A stretch of DNA of 63,299 bases from Nannochloropsis salina CCMP1776 (GCA_004565275.1 SDOX01000113.1:64405-127703), one strand, 5' to 3'. Shown: positions 34,710 through 47,506, counted from the first letter of the stretch. The notes: a model not told the origin generated them from the letters alone. A program made the numbers and translations.

Positions 34710-36016
34710 CTATTGGAATTTGTAGTGTTTGTTGATGGCCTTGCTTACTTTCCTGAGCATGAGCGATGGAGAAAAAGGCGATTTTAAAAGGTAAAAATAA
34801 AGTCGGCGCGAGAATATGTAACAAAACACTAGGACCAAATATGAAAAATACGGTATTAGATGGAATGAAAGAATCCTAATAGTAACGACGCTTGGGCGCC
34901 TCGTTTGAGACATGCCATCACAACATCGTAACCTTTCATACCATCGATGGGACCTCAAGCAGGGAGCGCCCCTCTCCCTGATCTTGCCTCCTTCTCTTCC
35001 TCCTTCCCCATCCTCTCACCATACGCAGCTCATGCCCGCAGGGAAGGTGACCAAGTCTCCCGCGCCCACGGTCACAGGCTGGCCATTCGACGGCGTGACT
35101 GTCACGCTACCCTCCAAGATGTAGCTAAGAAAGCAGGGTGGAAGACAAGAGAGCATTCACGCGAGCAGAAAAGAGGAGGAGAGGGAAGGTGAGTCGCCTT
35201 CGCACGTCAAAAAGGAACTGACTGCGTCAGGCTGGGTGCAACAGGAGTCGCCGGCAAAAAGAGGGTGGGGTCACACAATTTTGTCAAACAATGACCCCGT
35301 TGCAGACCGAGGAAAGAAGCTTACCAGGTCTCAGCTTCTCCGTATGTCCAAGGGAACTCTGAGGGTTCACAGCCCCACTTGGGCCAATTTCTCACCCCCT
35401 AGGAGAGGCGTCAGCGGGGAGGGAGACAGGGTGTATCAGTCCTCCCTTGAGCGCAAGGCAGGCTCGTGCTTAGCGGTGACGCTACGCGTAAGAATAAATG
35501 GTCAGACTAAGGGCAACCGGCTCTATAAATCGTACCACCTCTCCACACTTACCATCTCAGTCAGCGTGGCCTCGACCGGCTCCGAAACGACCTTAATGCC
35601 GCTCATATTGCTGCTATCGCGTGTGGTGGAGGCGGAAAGTCCCTATGTGCACGAGTTCATGGTGGATATACGATTTTCAATTTGGGGGGAAACGCTTGTA
35701 ATTCTACCCATATACGGCACGACTGAGCTCACGACCCTGCCTTTTCGAAGGGGATGGGGAACGCCCTGGATATTTTCCATGCGCAATACATAGAAAATGC
35801 ACAAGCATGAGCGGAAAGAATCAAAGATGCGGAGGTATGAAAAAGCAAAAACCAGGCACGCATACGCACCCCGTGAGTTGATCGTTGTTTAAAGTCGAAG
35901 TTCGTTACAAAGGAGGGAAGGGCCGGAAGGAGGAAGGAGGCAGCAGGAGCCCAGAGTCCGGCCAACACAAGAGAAAGCAGAAGAAATACGAGGGACAAGC
36001 CGCTAGTTGTACGCAT
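34710..36016 (-). CDS. Plastid-targeted cupin (Cupin_3/DUF861 type)
   Basis: Five exons with consistent phases: 35870-36016, 35553-35642, 35325-35398, 35020-35124, 34710-34752 (minus); 152 residues. Exon 1 is a signal peptide (LVFLLLSLVLAGLWAPAASF) with Phe after AAS, indicating plastid import. The rest is one small cupin: VVSEPVEATLTEMGVRNWPK, WGCEPSEFPWTYGEAETCYI, LEGSVTVTP, VTVGAGDLVTFPAGMSCVW and KAINKHYKF. These are the hallmarks of single-domain Cupin_3 (DUF861) proteins, related to the ureidoglycine aminohydrolase cupin and common in plant chloroplasts. The usual histidine ligands of metal cupins are scarce, as is normal for this subfamily. Substrate unknown. The AAA-GT-type exon joins give an uninterrupted fit to the family, so the model is strong. 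Confidence 0.92.
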
Positions 36017-37170
36017 ATGAAGGAACAACTAGGATCACCTAGTGGTGTGGAACCGAACGGTTGAGAGTCAGATCGACATGATGATTTATTCCTCTGCATC
36101 ACGCGACAGATTTTTCCAGTTCACCTTTGACACCCTAGCTTCATCCAAAAAAGCAAACTTCGGGAAATCATAGTTTAAGAAGGGAAAGACAATAGCCTGT
36201 ATCAAAATGCTGTCCCTATTTCAAATCAGGGGCTCCATTACTTCGATTCCAGAAATGCGCCTCACTTAAGCGCAGCGTCGTAGAGCTTGAATACAAGTGT
36301 AAAAACCGGCCATTCGATAAAACTTACGACCTTGTGAGTGCCTGCCGAAGGGCTCATAGGGCTTTCAAGATCGGTAAATCAAAAGCACACGCTGAAATGG
36401 AGCCACAGAAAGCAACTGGGGACAGGACTGCACGTTGACTCTCGCTCCTCACTGAGCAGTCGCCTACGGCTTACGATCCTATTCCTAATTGGCGTACGAT
36501 CCCATTGGCCACAGAAAATTATCGTAAGCTGCAAAGAGTGCACGTGAGAGCTCCTACTGAAATGTCTTCTTTTCGAAGTTATTTTGGAATATGTCGCGTG
36601 GCTGTTAACATGAGTGCGGCTTGACGTCCAAGATTGATATTTGATCCGGAGCGCAACGAGAAAGGACTGATGAGCGCTTAATATAGTCCTGTGGTGCCAT
36701 CACAGGGCTTAATGTAGAGAGCGGCTTGTAGTAAGATCTTACCTGTTGGTGTGTTCCACTTGAATGCACAGTGTTGTATCACTTCGCAACCTTTTTATTG
36801 GATTTTCAATTTTTGCAATCTAGAGGTCGGCGAATGCTTCAACTCTGAGGGGATACCAAATATCGCCGTGCTACGATCAGAATAATTTTATTTTCAGGTC
36901 GATTTCATACAGCACTATTAGACGTGCCAAGACGATCTTGTCCTTAATTTTTATAAATTTCCTCCACTCTCCAATTCTCTTCTCCCGGGCTTCTGGTTCA
37001 TCATTAAATGTAATGCCCTATCGGACTTACTTTCCTCAGTTCTTGTTCGATACATAAACTTAAATGCCTACAACCGAATTCCTAACACCCGCTTTCAGGC
37101 GTATCAATCTCATACTAATTCAAGATTCCTTCAATCTGACAATTTGATTCTGTCCCTCGGATAATTTTAT
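36017..37170. other. Spacer between cupin and F-box/DUSP genes
   Basis: About 1.15 kb, AT-rich, especially 36780-37000. Upstream of the cupin and downstream of the F-box/DUSP gene. No supported gene. Confidence 0.45.
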
Positions 37171-40100
37171 TCAGAAGCTCCACTTCCGCTGCCGATTTCG
37201 GTAAGTAACACTCATATCGTCCACTCCAGGCTCGCAACTGCCGAGTAAAAAAGAGATAAGTAGAGGAGTGGAGGAAGTGGCGTAAGGAGTCAAAGGTCAG
37301 AGGACATCCAGAAGTTACAAGGCCCGCCCGTGCTTGAGAGAGACAGGCACGAGCAGCGTACCGTGCGCAGGGGGAGGTGGACCATGCGATGGACAGGTCT
37401 TCGGGATCCACGCTGAACCTAAGGGAGAGGGGACCGAAGCGGGAACGCCAGGTGAGGTGATTGCGTGCGTTCGAGTCCGTGAAGGTTCTAAGGGGCATGT
37501 CCTGCGCGTGATGAGGGGGATTGAAACACGGAGCTTCGAGCGGAGGGGGAGGACAAGGGGGGGGGCGTACTTGAGGCAGTAGTCCGTGGGGTAGTGTTTC
37601 ATCAGCTCGTCCCATTCCTCCACCGAGACGATCTCGCAGACGACGCCCGACCGACCGCTCAGCGAGGAGAGAACACCCTGGGCGTGATGGAGGGAAGGTA
37701 CGTGAGAGATACCTTGAGAGAGAGAAGCCGACGGACTCGCCCTCTTTTCTCCGCGTCTTCATCCCCTTCGCCCCTCCGTACTTTCTTCTCCCCGTCCAAG
37801 AAGGAGGAGATGTGCGGAGGGACGAGAGGGAGGCCGTGGGCCTCGCAGAGAAGGAGGGAGAGGTCGGGGGGGCGAGGACGAGGCGCTCGGGGATCTCTGG
37901 GGAAAGGAAGGCAGAAGAGAGAGAAGGCAAAGCGATAAAAAAGATCAATGAAAAATAACCGGCAGATCTACCGCCTCTTTCCCAGCAGAATGGACCCCAG
38001 GAGATGACCATGAGGACAAAAAGGAGGGAAGAACAAGGGATAGATGCAGGGGAACTTCGCACCGGAGGTAGTTGCGCCAGACCGTCAACCAGCAGCGAGG
38101 GAGAAGGTGGTAGAGCCCGGGGTCGAGCGGGGGAAGGAACAGGGCAGAGGAGGAGGGGGAAGGAGGGAGGGCGAAGGAGGAGGGGGGGCAACCTGAAGGT
38201 GGGCGGGGATGGGGAAGAGCGGAGAATATGTGGCGGTCTTCTCTGTCCAATTTCCTTTCCCTTCTTCCCCGCGCCTGCCCACCTGTCCTCCGCGCGTACA
38301 GCGCCGTTAACGCCGGCGAGGCAGAGAGCTCCAAGTCTCGGTTTCTCCGCTCCTCCTCCAGACGTTCCTTCTCTTCCCTGTAAAATACGCCAGGGGCGAA
38401 GGAATGGAGGAAGAGGGAGAAGGACGACGGGTGAGAGAGCTTCGCACTCTTTCCTGAGTCCGTGCGCCACGACGGAGGAGCGTGGGCACAGGAAGAGGAG
38501 GGCAGCACACCCACCTCTCTCTCTGACTGCACTGCAGGCATTCTTCCGTGGCGGAGACCTTGAACGCCTTGCCCTCTGTGTAGTACCGGCGGAGAGCCTG
38601 GTGGCAAGGGGAGGGAGGAGAGGTGGGAAAGCCAGTGGGAGGGGCGGGGACTGTCTGGGCCACCGAGGGGACTCCCTAGCGACTCGGTTTGCCTGCCCAG
38701 ACCCTGACCGCGCACTCTGCCCCCCCTCACCTTCCAGGCTCGCTTCTCGATGATCTTCCGTTTCCCCATCACGAGTCCGCTCCCAGCGAGAGGGAGGGGC
38801 GAGGAGGCAGGAGACGAAGGCACCGAGGGCGGGGACCCAGGGGAAGGGCGCAGTGCGGGCCTGCACGAGGCAAAGAAGGCGGAGGACGAGGGTCAGAAAC
38901 GATGGAAAGAGGGGGGAGAAGAGGGAGGAAGAGGGAGGATTTCGAGGCCATGCGGGCAGCACGAGGAGAAACAAGGGGGCACAAGGGTAGGGCGGAGATC
39001 CCGCGCGAGCGTGAAGGGCAGGCCAGAGAGAAGTCCAGGTGGGAAAGGAAGCTCTGATGTGTGTGGTAAGGCGGAAAAAGAGAGAGACGAAAGCAAAGGC
39101 GTACATGAGGCCACCGTGGGCGCAGGTTATGTCGGCGTTGACCTCGCCCCAGGGTACGGAGACCTGAGGGGAGGAAGGGAGAGAGGGCGGGATGGAGGAA
39201 GGGAGAGAGGGCGGGAGGGAGGAAGGAGAGGAACGAGTTGTTAGCCAGGGGCACCATTGCCGGATACCTGTGTATGGACATAGAGTAAGGGGGGGTGCTG
39301 TCCACACACAGTGGGAGTATGATTGACGTCTGTGTATAAAGGGGGCGCGCGAGTCCCTGGTTCGGAGTCCCCAGCCCCACCCATGCGGCCCACACGAAGG
39401 CTCCGAAGTTGGCAGGATATGGGCCAATCCCCTCCGTCGAGCCCCTCGGCGACGCCCGGGCGTAAGAAGGACGGGGCTACCCTCCACAAGGAAGGGGCTA
39501 TTCTCCACAAGGAAGGGGCTGTTCTCCACAAGGAAGGGGCTACCCTCCACAAGGAAGGGGCTACCCTCCACAAGGAAGGAGCTACCCTCCACAAGGACGG
39601 GCGCTACCCTCCACAAGGACGGGCGCTACCCTCCACAAGGACAGGCGCTACCCTCCACAAGAAAGATGCACCCAGGGAAAGCCGCGGTATTCATAACTAG
39701 CGCCTGAAGGCCCCCGTCCTCCCCCCCTCTCCCCGCTTGACCACCCTCACCTCACTCTCCCGCCGCTCCCTGCTGTTCCTCCGCCGACCGCTGGAGGACC
39801 TTTCCCTGTCCCCTCCCTCCCTCCCTCCCTCCCTCCCACCCTCCCTCCCTCCCTGATGCTGCTGTTGGACGAGGGCAGCCTTCCTGCGTGCTGAAAGCGC
39901 CTCGGCAAAGCTGAAAGGGAGTTTAGGGGGAGGAGGGAGGGAGGGAGGGAGGGAGGGAGGGAGGAAGGGAGGAAGGGGGCAGAAAAGGAGGACAAGGATG
40001 AGGCTTGGGAAGAACAGGAGAGAAGGAAGGAGTGGGACGGGGTGGCAGAGAAAGGAGACAGAAAGGGGGGGGGCAGGCGCACCGACGGTGGTTGGAGAGC

Positions 40101-41915
40101 CAGGCCTTGGAGACGAAGTAGCCGCCGGAGAGAGGCTCTGGGAGGGAGAGCAGGCGGTGCAGGTGCTGGACTTCTTGAAACCTGAGTGAGGGGGAAGGAA
40201 GAGGGAGAAAGGGAGGATCGGTGGGGTGGTGGCGAGAGAGGGGGGGAAGGAGGTCAAGGGAATGGGTGAGGGGGAAGGAAGAGGGAGGGAGGGAGGATCG
40301 GTGGGATGGTGGCGAGAGAGGGGGGGAAGGAGGTCAAGGGAATGGATGAGGGGGAAGGAAGAGGGAGGGTGGGAGGATTGGAGGGATGGTGGCGAGAGAG
40401 AAGGGGAAGGAGGTCAAGGGAATGGATGAGGGGGAAGGAAGGGAGAGGGAGGGAGGATCGGTGGGATGGTGGCGAGAGAGAGGGAGGAGGTAAACGAAGG
40501 AGACAAATTCCCAGCCTGTCCTCCCCACAGGGCGGATGCAATTACCTTAGGGCTTCCAGTAAAGATCCCAGCCGTTTCTTCTTGTCTTTGGACGAGGAAA
40601 CAGCCCCAGAGGAGGAGAGGGTAGAGGAGGAGGAGGAGGAGGCAAGGGTGGGAGGGGCGCCAGGGCCGGAGGAAGAGGAAGGAGGAGGGGAGGAGGAGAG
40701 AGAGAGGAGGTCCATGGAGTGGAGGGCGATCTGAAAAGAGGGCAAGGGTAGGGGGGAAAGACGTAGGTCAGAAAAGATCAAAGAATTGAGACGAGCACAA
40801 AGACGAGAGTAGGAAAGAGAGGGGGTGGAGGCGGTGGAGAAAGCCGGCCGCACCTCTTCAACAATGCCTCCCTCCCGCTGGTAGAAATGACGACAGGTCT
40901 GCACCAGGGCGCTAAGATCCCAGGCCCTAAGGTAGCTGCAAGCAAGACGCAAGACCTCGCGAGGCAGGGCGATGAGCGGCAGGGACGAGGGGGGAGGGCT
41001 GGGGAGGGAGGGAGGGAGGGGTGGAGCGGGCCGGTAAGACGGAGGGAGCGACAAAGAGCCGCGCAAGAAGGAAATAGAGGGGCGGACAGCAGGGCCAAGA
41101 AATCCCCTAAAGCCCCGGGCCTGCCTCTTTCCCTCCTTGCCAGCCTGCCATCGTCTACTGGGCCCAAGCGGGACGGGACGACAGGGGTCCCCTCTGATCT
41201 GAGGCGCCTCCCGCCCCGCCTGAACCCTACCCCGCAACCTCCCCCACCCATTCTCGCTTCCTCCCAGTCACGGCCATGTTGCTGCACGTCCTCATCCTCC
41301 CCCTATCGATCTACCTGCGCCCCTCAGCCTGGGTCGCGAACGGCGCCTCCGCGGGGCTCTCCCTCTCGGAAGGGAAGGCTGCCTGGTGCTCGACCGCGAG
41401 GGCTGCGATCCTGTCGAACCCGTCGCAGGCTCCTGTGAGAAGGGGGGCGGGGGGGAGAAAGGGAGGGACAGCTGGGACACAGAGGGACGAGGACATTGCT
41501 CGGTGCCCCGCCGCGACAGATGTGCCTCCCATGCGCATCCATCTCCCGCGCTCTCGTTTCCCCTGCGCCACTTTTCCTTCCTCGTACCGTCACAGCATGT
41601 GGCCTCGCTGTCGTGAGAGTCGCGATGTCCCTTGTTCCCCGCCGGCTTTGAGGTTAGGAGGATGGGAGGGGTCAGCGTACGGTCGAGTCTGGGCAGGCAC
41701 TGAGACAGCAAGGCAGGTAAAGGGAGAAGAAGTGAGCATTCTGATAGATGGGGGGGGAAATTTGGAGGTCTTGTGCCGTGTACCTCGTGAGAAGCAGACG
41801 GGGGCCGCGGGGGGAGTCCCAGCGGGGTGGAAGTAAGAGGAGGGGTGGGAGGCCGTGGAGGAGACAGGGGAGGAGAAGCTTCAGGAGCCTGCGAGCACGT
41901 CGTTCGGGTCGTCAT
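37171..41915 (-). CDS. F-box protein with two DUSP modules
   Basis: About 16 exons on the minus strand; borders approximate. The start at 41915 (MTTRTTCSQAPEASPPLSPP) ends in a good donor (GAG|GTACAC). In order: IAALAVEHQAAFPSE (about 41390); an F-box, LPREVLRLACSYLRAWDLSA then LVQTCRHFY (about 40880-40990); a Ser-rich linker; DUSP module 1 (GGYFVSKAWLSNHRR, DITCAHGGLM, KIIEKRAWKALRRYYTEGKA, closed by ECLQC); a coiled segment (EEKERLEEERRNRDLEL); DUSP module 2 (YHLLPRCWLTVWRNYLRC, DLSLLLCEAHGLPLVPP, VCEIVSVEEWDELMKHYP, closed by PCARC). The stop TGA at 37171-37173 overlaps an AATAAA. These modules match the DUSP repeats of USP48/UBP26 deubiquitinases, but no USP Cys or His box was seen. F-box proteins are substrate receptors of SCF ubiquitin ligases, so this may be a ligase adaptor that borrowed deubiquitinase recognition modules. 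Confidence 0.78.
39474..39666 (+). repeat. 21/22-base minisatellite, about nine copies
   Basis: Tandem array of GGGGCTACCCTCCACAAGGA-type units, first with period 21 (ending AAGGAA) and then period 22 (GGGCGCTACCCTCCACAAGG). It lies in the intron between the RRKAALVQQQHQ exon and the DITCAHGGLM exon of the F-box/DUSP gene. The change of period within the array suggests stepwise expansion. Confidence 0.93.
40187..40495 (+). repeat. 80-base minisatellite, nearly four copies
   Basis: Copies start at 40187, 40267, 40347 and 40427 (the last partial), each beginning TGAGGGGGAAGGAAG and containing GGATGGTGGCGAGAGAG. Units differ at a few positions. It fills most of the intron downstream of the Ser-rich exon of the F-box/DUSP gene. 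Confidence 0.95.
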
Positions 41916-43398
41916 TTTCCTTTGAATTTCAATGACTTTGTGTCGTTAGCGAGAAAGTTTATCCCAAGAACCGATACTGATAGAAGACGATGACAGGATG
42001 TGTCCTCCGCCCCTTTTTTTTTTTCCCTTAAACCCTTATCCACCTGCGATTCCTTTTCGTTACTCTGGCTATGATTTGTAAAGGTGTGAAGAAAGGGTGA
42101 GAGGATGCAATACATCGTGGGCCTGCTTACACAGCGCACATAAGGGAGATTCTCCGCCTAGGTCGAGAAAGGCACGTCAAGTCGCTGGAAGATAAGGAGC
42201 ATGATGCTGATCAGCAACTTCGCAGCGAATGAGCTCGATCTTTCAACCAATGTTGCCTATCACACGTCAAGACCGTGCCCACTTGAGCTTTGCCCTAGCC
42301 AGAATGCCTCACTTTTGATAAATGACCCTCGGCTTGAGGCTACAGGCAAATGTTCGGAAGAAAATGATGCACATACAGGAAGGGTGTAGGAAGTTGAATG
42401 AGCGATGATGATCATGCGTCTCGCTCTTGATCGCAACCCCAAGAGGACTTTTTTATTCCAGGAAACCACCATGAAATAATAAAAGTTTCATGCACGCTGC
42501 AGCTACCTGGTCTAGGTGTCCCCGTTGTGACACAAGCAAAAAAGACACGATTTTTGCCCAACATATTTGCCCAACAAGCAACATTCGTAGAGTGATCGGA
42601 AAAAAGCGTTTCTCCTTTCACTCTCCCCTTGTATAGACCGTAGCTGCATATGAATCCAGGTGTTATAGAAGAAAAGAAGCACACTTTGATTTCATTTCCT
42701 GTACGTACTGACAAAAATCATAGATATACTGAAAAAGAAGGAAAAGAAAAGAAATCAAAATATAGGAAAAATGGTGGAAAAGAAGAAAAAGGAGAGTTTG
42801 GAAGAGGGGAGTGAGCGCGGGCCCTGCCGGGCGTTCCGATCTAGCAATGCTCGAAAAAAGAAGGCATCAAACGAAAAAGAAACAAAGATGCTCTGGAACG
42901 CACAGCAAAAGATTCACAGACTACATTCATCTACGAAAGCGTACAGCTTGTGTGCTTTCTCTCCCTTGTCCGCCTCCAAGTCCGCCAGTACGGTGGCTGG
43001 AATAGGAAGGATCCCGAAGGCGGGAACCGGCCTTTCAAAAAAAAGGAGGGAACGCATGAACGCTTCTCCCGCCCGATTCCTACACCCTGTTTTGTTGGCT
43101 TTTCTACGAAAGGAAGTCAAAGAGATGGTCTCAAGGGGTGGCACACGCTTCTCGTCACATCGATGTACAACGCCTGCATTCTGGTCTAGATTTTCTGTTT
43201 GTTTTTTGGTGGATATCGCTTGACTTGCACTCAGCAGGTTTCACCTCCCCACCCTCCCTTGTTCCCGCGTCCGCATATTTTACTCGCGCGTTCTCACAAA
43301 AGGGACACTCCTCCCATGTTGGTGCACAGAATAATGCAGATGACTACTAAGATTACTCAATATTCTTCGTTACATCACTTTTCTCGCATAGTGTAGAC
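41916..43398. promoter_or_regulatory. Divergent upstream region, F-box/DUSP and NEK
   Basis: About 1.5 kb between divergent starts, AT-richer than its flanks. No supported gene; no motif identified. Confidence 0.4.
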
Positions 43399-46300
43399 AT
43401 GCCAGCTGTCAAGGAGGACTACGAGGTCCTAGAAGTCATCGGACAAGGATCCTTCGGAAAAGTATGTCGGGTCCGCCGCGTGGAGGACGGCAAGGTAAGC
43501 TGTACTGATGGATTGGCATATGAGGACTCTAAATGAGCTTGTCCTGTACGAAGAAGGAAAGAGACGTAGCAAATCTCTTGCCAGGTCGTAGCACGAACCA
43601 GATTCGCACGTTAAGCTGTTGGATACACAGCGTTTCCCGTACCATAGCCTTTCGTCACTTCCATTGCCTTGTCGTTAGGATTGTTTCCTACCACGATCGC
43701 ATTCCTTTCCACCTGATCTATACATGTGTACTGTCTCGACACAGGTCTTGGTGTGGAAAGAGATCAACTACGCGCACATGCGTCCCATAGAGAAGCAACG
43801 CATTGCCGACGAGGTAAGCCCCAAAACCAGCCTGCGATCATGCGTGTGGGGAGGCCATTGTGCAAGGATCTGAAAGACTCTGTGCCTCGAGGCGCTGCCT
43901 GGCGCTATGTCGATATGGAGGGACAGATCGCTCAGCTCTTGTCCTCATCTTGCACCTGCCCCCCGCCTCGAGCTAGGTGAACATCCTCAAGGACCTTCGT
44001 AACCCCTTCATCGTCCGCTTCTACGACCACGTGATCGAGCGCGCGAGCAAAAAGTGCTACATTATCATGGAGCATTGCCCGGTGCGTACATTCTTTCGTC
44101 CCGCCCTCCCCAGGCTTCCGACTCGTGCTCACACGCCGTGCTCGTCTCCCCTTTTCTCCGGCTTTTCCCGCCCCCTCAGGGTGGCGATCTCCGCCGCCTG
44201 ATCAAAACCTGTCGGCGCGAGGGCCGTTGGATCGATGAGGGTTTTATCTGGCGTGTACTCGCCCAGCTCATTGTGGCGCTCAAGGTGCGCCTCGCTTCCC
44301 CGCTATCCATCCTTCCCTTCTCCTTCGTTCCCTTCCTTCCTCACCCCTTCCACCCCACCACTGGCGCATGTCTTCTCTGTCCAGGACTGCCATCGACGCG
44401 CCCGGCCCATTCTCCATCGAGACATCAAACCTGCCAACGTCCTCCTCGATCAGGTATTTCCTCCGCTACTTTCCCTCCCCCCCACAGTGCGGCACCTTTA
44501 CCCCGCCCGTGACCTCACCTCTCCTTGCCTCTCCCTCACCCTCTTTGCCTGCAGGATCGCAACATCAAACTCGCCGATTTCGGCCTTGCGAAGGAGCTCG
44601 ACAACGAACGCGGTGCGTGCCTCCGTCCTTCCTGCATCTCCCATCGTCCGCTAACTTTCCTCCTCCCCCTCCCTAACTCCCTGAATCCCTCCCTCCCAGC
44701 ATTCGCAGCCACCAACGTAGGCACGCCCTACTACATGTCTCCCGAGCTGGTGAACCATCAATCCTACGATGACGGGGCTGACTTATGGAGCGTGGGCTGT
44801 CTCCTGGTGAGTGCTCTTGCCCCTTCCACACACACACCCCCTCTGAGCATTGGCTCCCCCGTGGAGGCCGCCCCACGGCCCCTGGACCTCCTCCTTCCTC
44901 ACCTATACAACCCATCCTTCCCCTTCACTTTCTCGATCCATGTCTTTATCCACCAGTACGAGGCTGCCGCCCTCCGGCCCCCCTTCGATGCCTCCTCCCA
45001 CGCCTCGCTCGCCCACAAAATTAACGCCGGGAAGATCTCTCGCATCCCTGACAGGTGCGTCCACGGCGGCCTTCCCCGCTTCCCATCCGCCCTGACTGAC
45101 CAGGCATCGGGGTCCAAGCTCTCTCGGTCTCTTTGACGGGCTCAATCCCTCTCCCACTCTCTGTCCTCTCTCTCCGCACAGATACTCGGACGAGCTCCAG
45201 CAAGTCATTCGCGCCATGCTGCACAAAAATCCTGGTACGGCTTGCAACGCATGAGAGCACCCGTACCGATACCAGGCTACGTGCTGCCTTTAGCCACAAG
45301 AGAGCTGTCTCCTTGTACCAACATTCTCTCTCCCCCTCTGACGTCCCCCCCTCTTTCCCTCCTTCCCTCCCTCCTTCCCTCCCTCGCGGCTGACAGCAAA
45401 ACGCCCTCAGCTTGAGACCTTGGAGAAAGCCGTGCCCTCGCTGGCTCCCCACCTCCGCGAGTCCCGAGCCCTCCTTCTCGAGTACGAGCTTCAAGCTCGC
45501 TACCACGCGCGGTGCGTCCCCTTCCCTCCCTCCCTCCCTCCCTCCCTCCCCCTGTCCCTCTCGCTTTCCCCTCCGATCTCACCCTCGCCGCCCTCCCTCT
45601 CTTACAGTATGAAGCAAGTCCGTGCCCGGGAAGAAGAAGTCAAGCAGCGAGAGACCTCGCTCCGGTGCAGGTGTGCCAGTCTTCTATCCTTTTGTCCCGC
45701 TCTTATTCTCCTCCTCATCCCTCCTCGCTCTCCCCTTCTCTTGCCTCTCTCCCCGTTCCTTAGGGAAGACGCACTTGAACGCAGGCAATGTCGCCTTATC
45801 GAGCGGGAACGACAGTTGCAGCGCTCCCTTCAGACCCATGCCTCCCCCTTGCCCTCCATCCCTACCTCGCGCCCGCCCTCCGACTCCACGCTGCTTCTCG
45901 CTTCCGTCTCAGCCTCTGTGCAGGCGCGTGAGACAATGCGAAGACCGGGGCTGCTGACAGAGGAGGAGGAGGAGGAGAAAGAGGAAGACGAGGAGGTGAG
46001 ATCTGAGTCAGAACACGGGCTGGCCCCCTTTCCTTTCCGTTCATGCCTTCCTCCCCTCCCTCCCGCCTCCTACGCTCCTCGTTCCCGCAGAACCTCTCCC
46101 TTGGCAGCCAGGCCTCTGCCCTTTGCGACGCAGCCACTGCCGCCCACCGGCATGATGATCCTCATACCACCCTCGAGGAGGAAGGGAGCGAGGACGGGAG
46201 CGAGGACGAGGACGAGGAAGGGCTCGTCTACCGTCACCAGACCGCTCCTCTCTCTTCCCGACGACAAGATCCACCCCTGGGACCCCCCCTCCCCCCTCCC

Positions 46301-47506
46301 CCTCGCCCTCGTCCTTCACCCCGTCGACACGAGGCAGAGACCGGGCAACCGGACCTTTCCTCTCCTACCCCTCCGACTCCTCCTCACCACGCTATCCCTG
46401 CCTCGCCAGCAGCATCCGGCAGCAACAGCGGAGCGGAACGGGGAGGAGGGAGGGGTGGACGCAGGAGCTGTCCCTTGTCCACGCCCCCTCCCACCACCCC
46501 GAAGGCTCAGGCTCTCTTTCCATCCCTCGTCGCTCCTCTCTCTGCCAACCGGGAGGTGAGTGTCCGGAGGGGGGGGGGGGGGGATCGCATCCAGAATGTG
46601 CCAGAATCGCTCACGTTTCTACCTCTGAACCCGTTTGGCTCACGGTGTGCGTTCTTCTCCGCTTTTCAACGCTGCCATGAACAGAACACTCCGACCTCCC
46701 TGAAGCGCAGCACTCCCCCTCCCCCGCTTGCAGCTCCGTCCCCCATCTCCGCCCTCCCTTCCTCGCGCGGTGCCCTGCGGCCTCGGAACCCGAACGTCGC
46801 GCTCCCCTCACATGCTGGACAGGCAGCCCTCCAATTTGACAGGTGAGCCGCAATGCGGGAGGAGGCTGCAAAAACGCGGATGAGGATTCAGAAACCCTGC
46901 TCTTGGTAGGTCCTGCAGCTTCTTAGTCGATACTCATCCGTCGAATCAATTCATTTTCACATTCTTCTTCGCTGTCAGCCCTCTTCTCGATGCTTACAAG
47001 GCCCAGCAACGACAGAAGCAGCACCCCCTGCCCGCCTTCCAGCCGCCTTACCATCGACCCTGTCGCGCCTCGCACGAGAACAGCAGCAGCGGTATCGTTG
47101 GCATTACCAGTGGAACAGGTAAGATGGAAGTACTAAATGAAGACAAATTGAGGTACTGAGGGATGAAGAAGAATAGGCGTCGAGCAACAGCGGGGTTGAA
47201 GATTTCTGAAGGCGAAGTGAGGCCGTCAGGACGGGACTTTCTGTGTCCGCAGCAGAAAATTGATCGTTCCTCCTTTTTTCTTCATTTCTTCCAGGGTATT
47301 TCTGCCCTTCCAATGATCGCAACATCCTGCTTTCCCCTCCATCATCCTACCGACCCGTCGTCAAAGGGGGGAAGGATGGGGGACGGCAAGGAGGCAGGGG
47401 AGGAATGTTGAAGAGCCCGAATACATCTTTGATGTCGATAGCAACGACGGTGTCAGCAGCTTCCACCTCCCATCACTCCATCTCCAGATTCAACCGACTA
47501 ATATAG
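43399..47506 (+). CDS. NIMA-related (NEK) serine/threonine kinase
   Basis: Kinase of the NEK family, typically acting in mitosis, centrosomes and cilia. At least 15 exons. Phase-checked: 43399-43494, 43745-43813, 43977-44081, 44180-44284, 44385-44453, 44555-44612, 44700-44806, 44957-45054, 45182-45234, 45397-45511, 45608-45670. Motifs: glycine loop IGQGSFGKVCRV, Lys37 (VWKEINY), ILHRDIKPANVLL (Asp138), KLADFGLAKEL (Asp156), and activation loop VGTPYYMSPELV. The catalytic domain ends near AKRPQLETLE. It is followed by a coiled region (KQVRAREEEVKQRETSLRCR and RLIERERQLQRSL), as NEKs usually have, then acidic (EEEEEEKEEDEE) and Ser/Pro-rich stretches to a stop at 47504. The start at 43399 (MPAVKEDYEVLEVIGQG) puts the kinase at the N terminus, as in NEK2-like proteins. 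A green or red alga without flagella could use it for spindle or cell-size control; that is inference. Confidence 0.95.

Noticed and set aside
37115-39616. 833-codon minus-strand frame as a single protein
   Set aside because: It reads through several introns of the F-box/DUSP gene; conserved blocks lie in other frames and are joined by clear splice sites.
45420-46559. 379-codon plus-strand frame inside the NEK gene
   Set aside because: Only parts coincide with NEK exons; the rest is intron read-through, rich in Pro/Ser/Leu.
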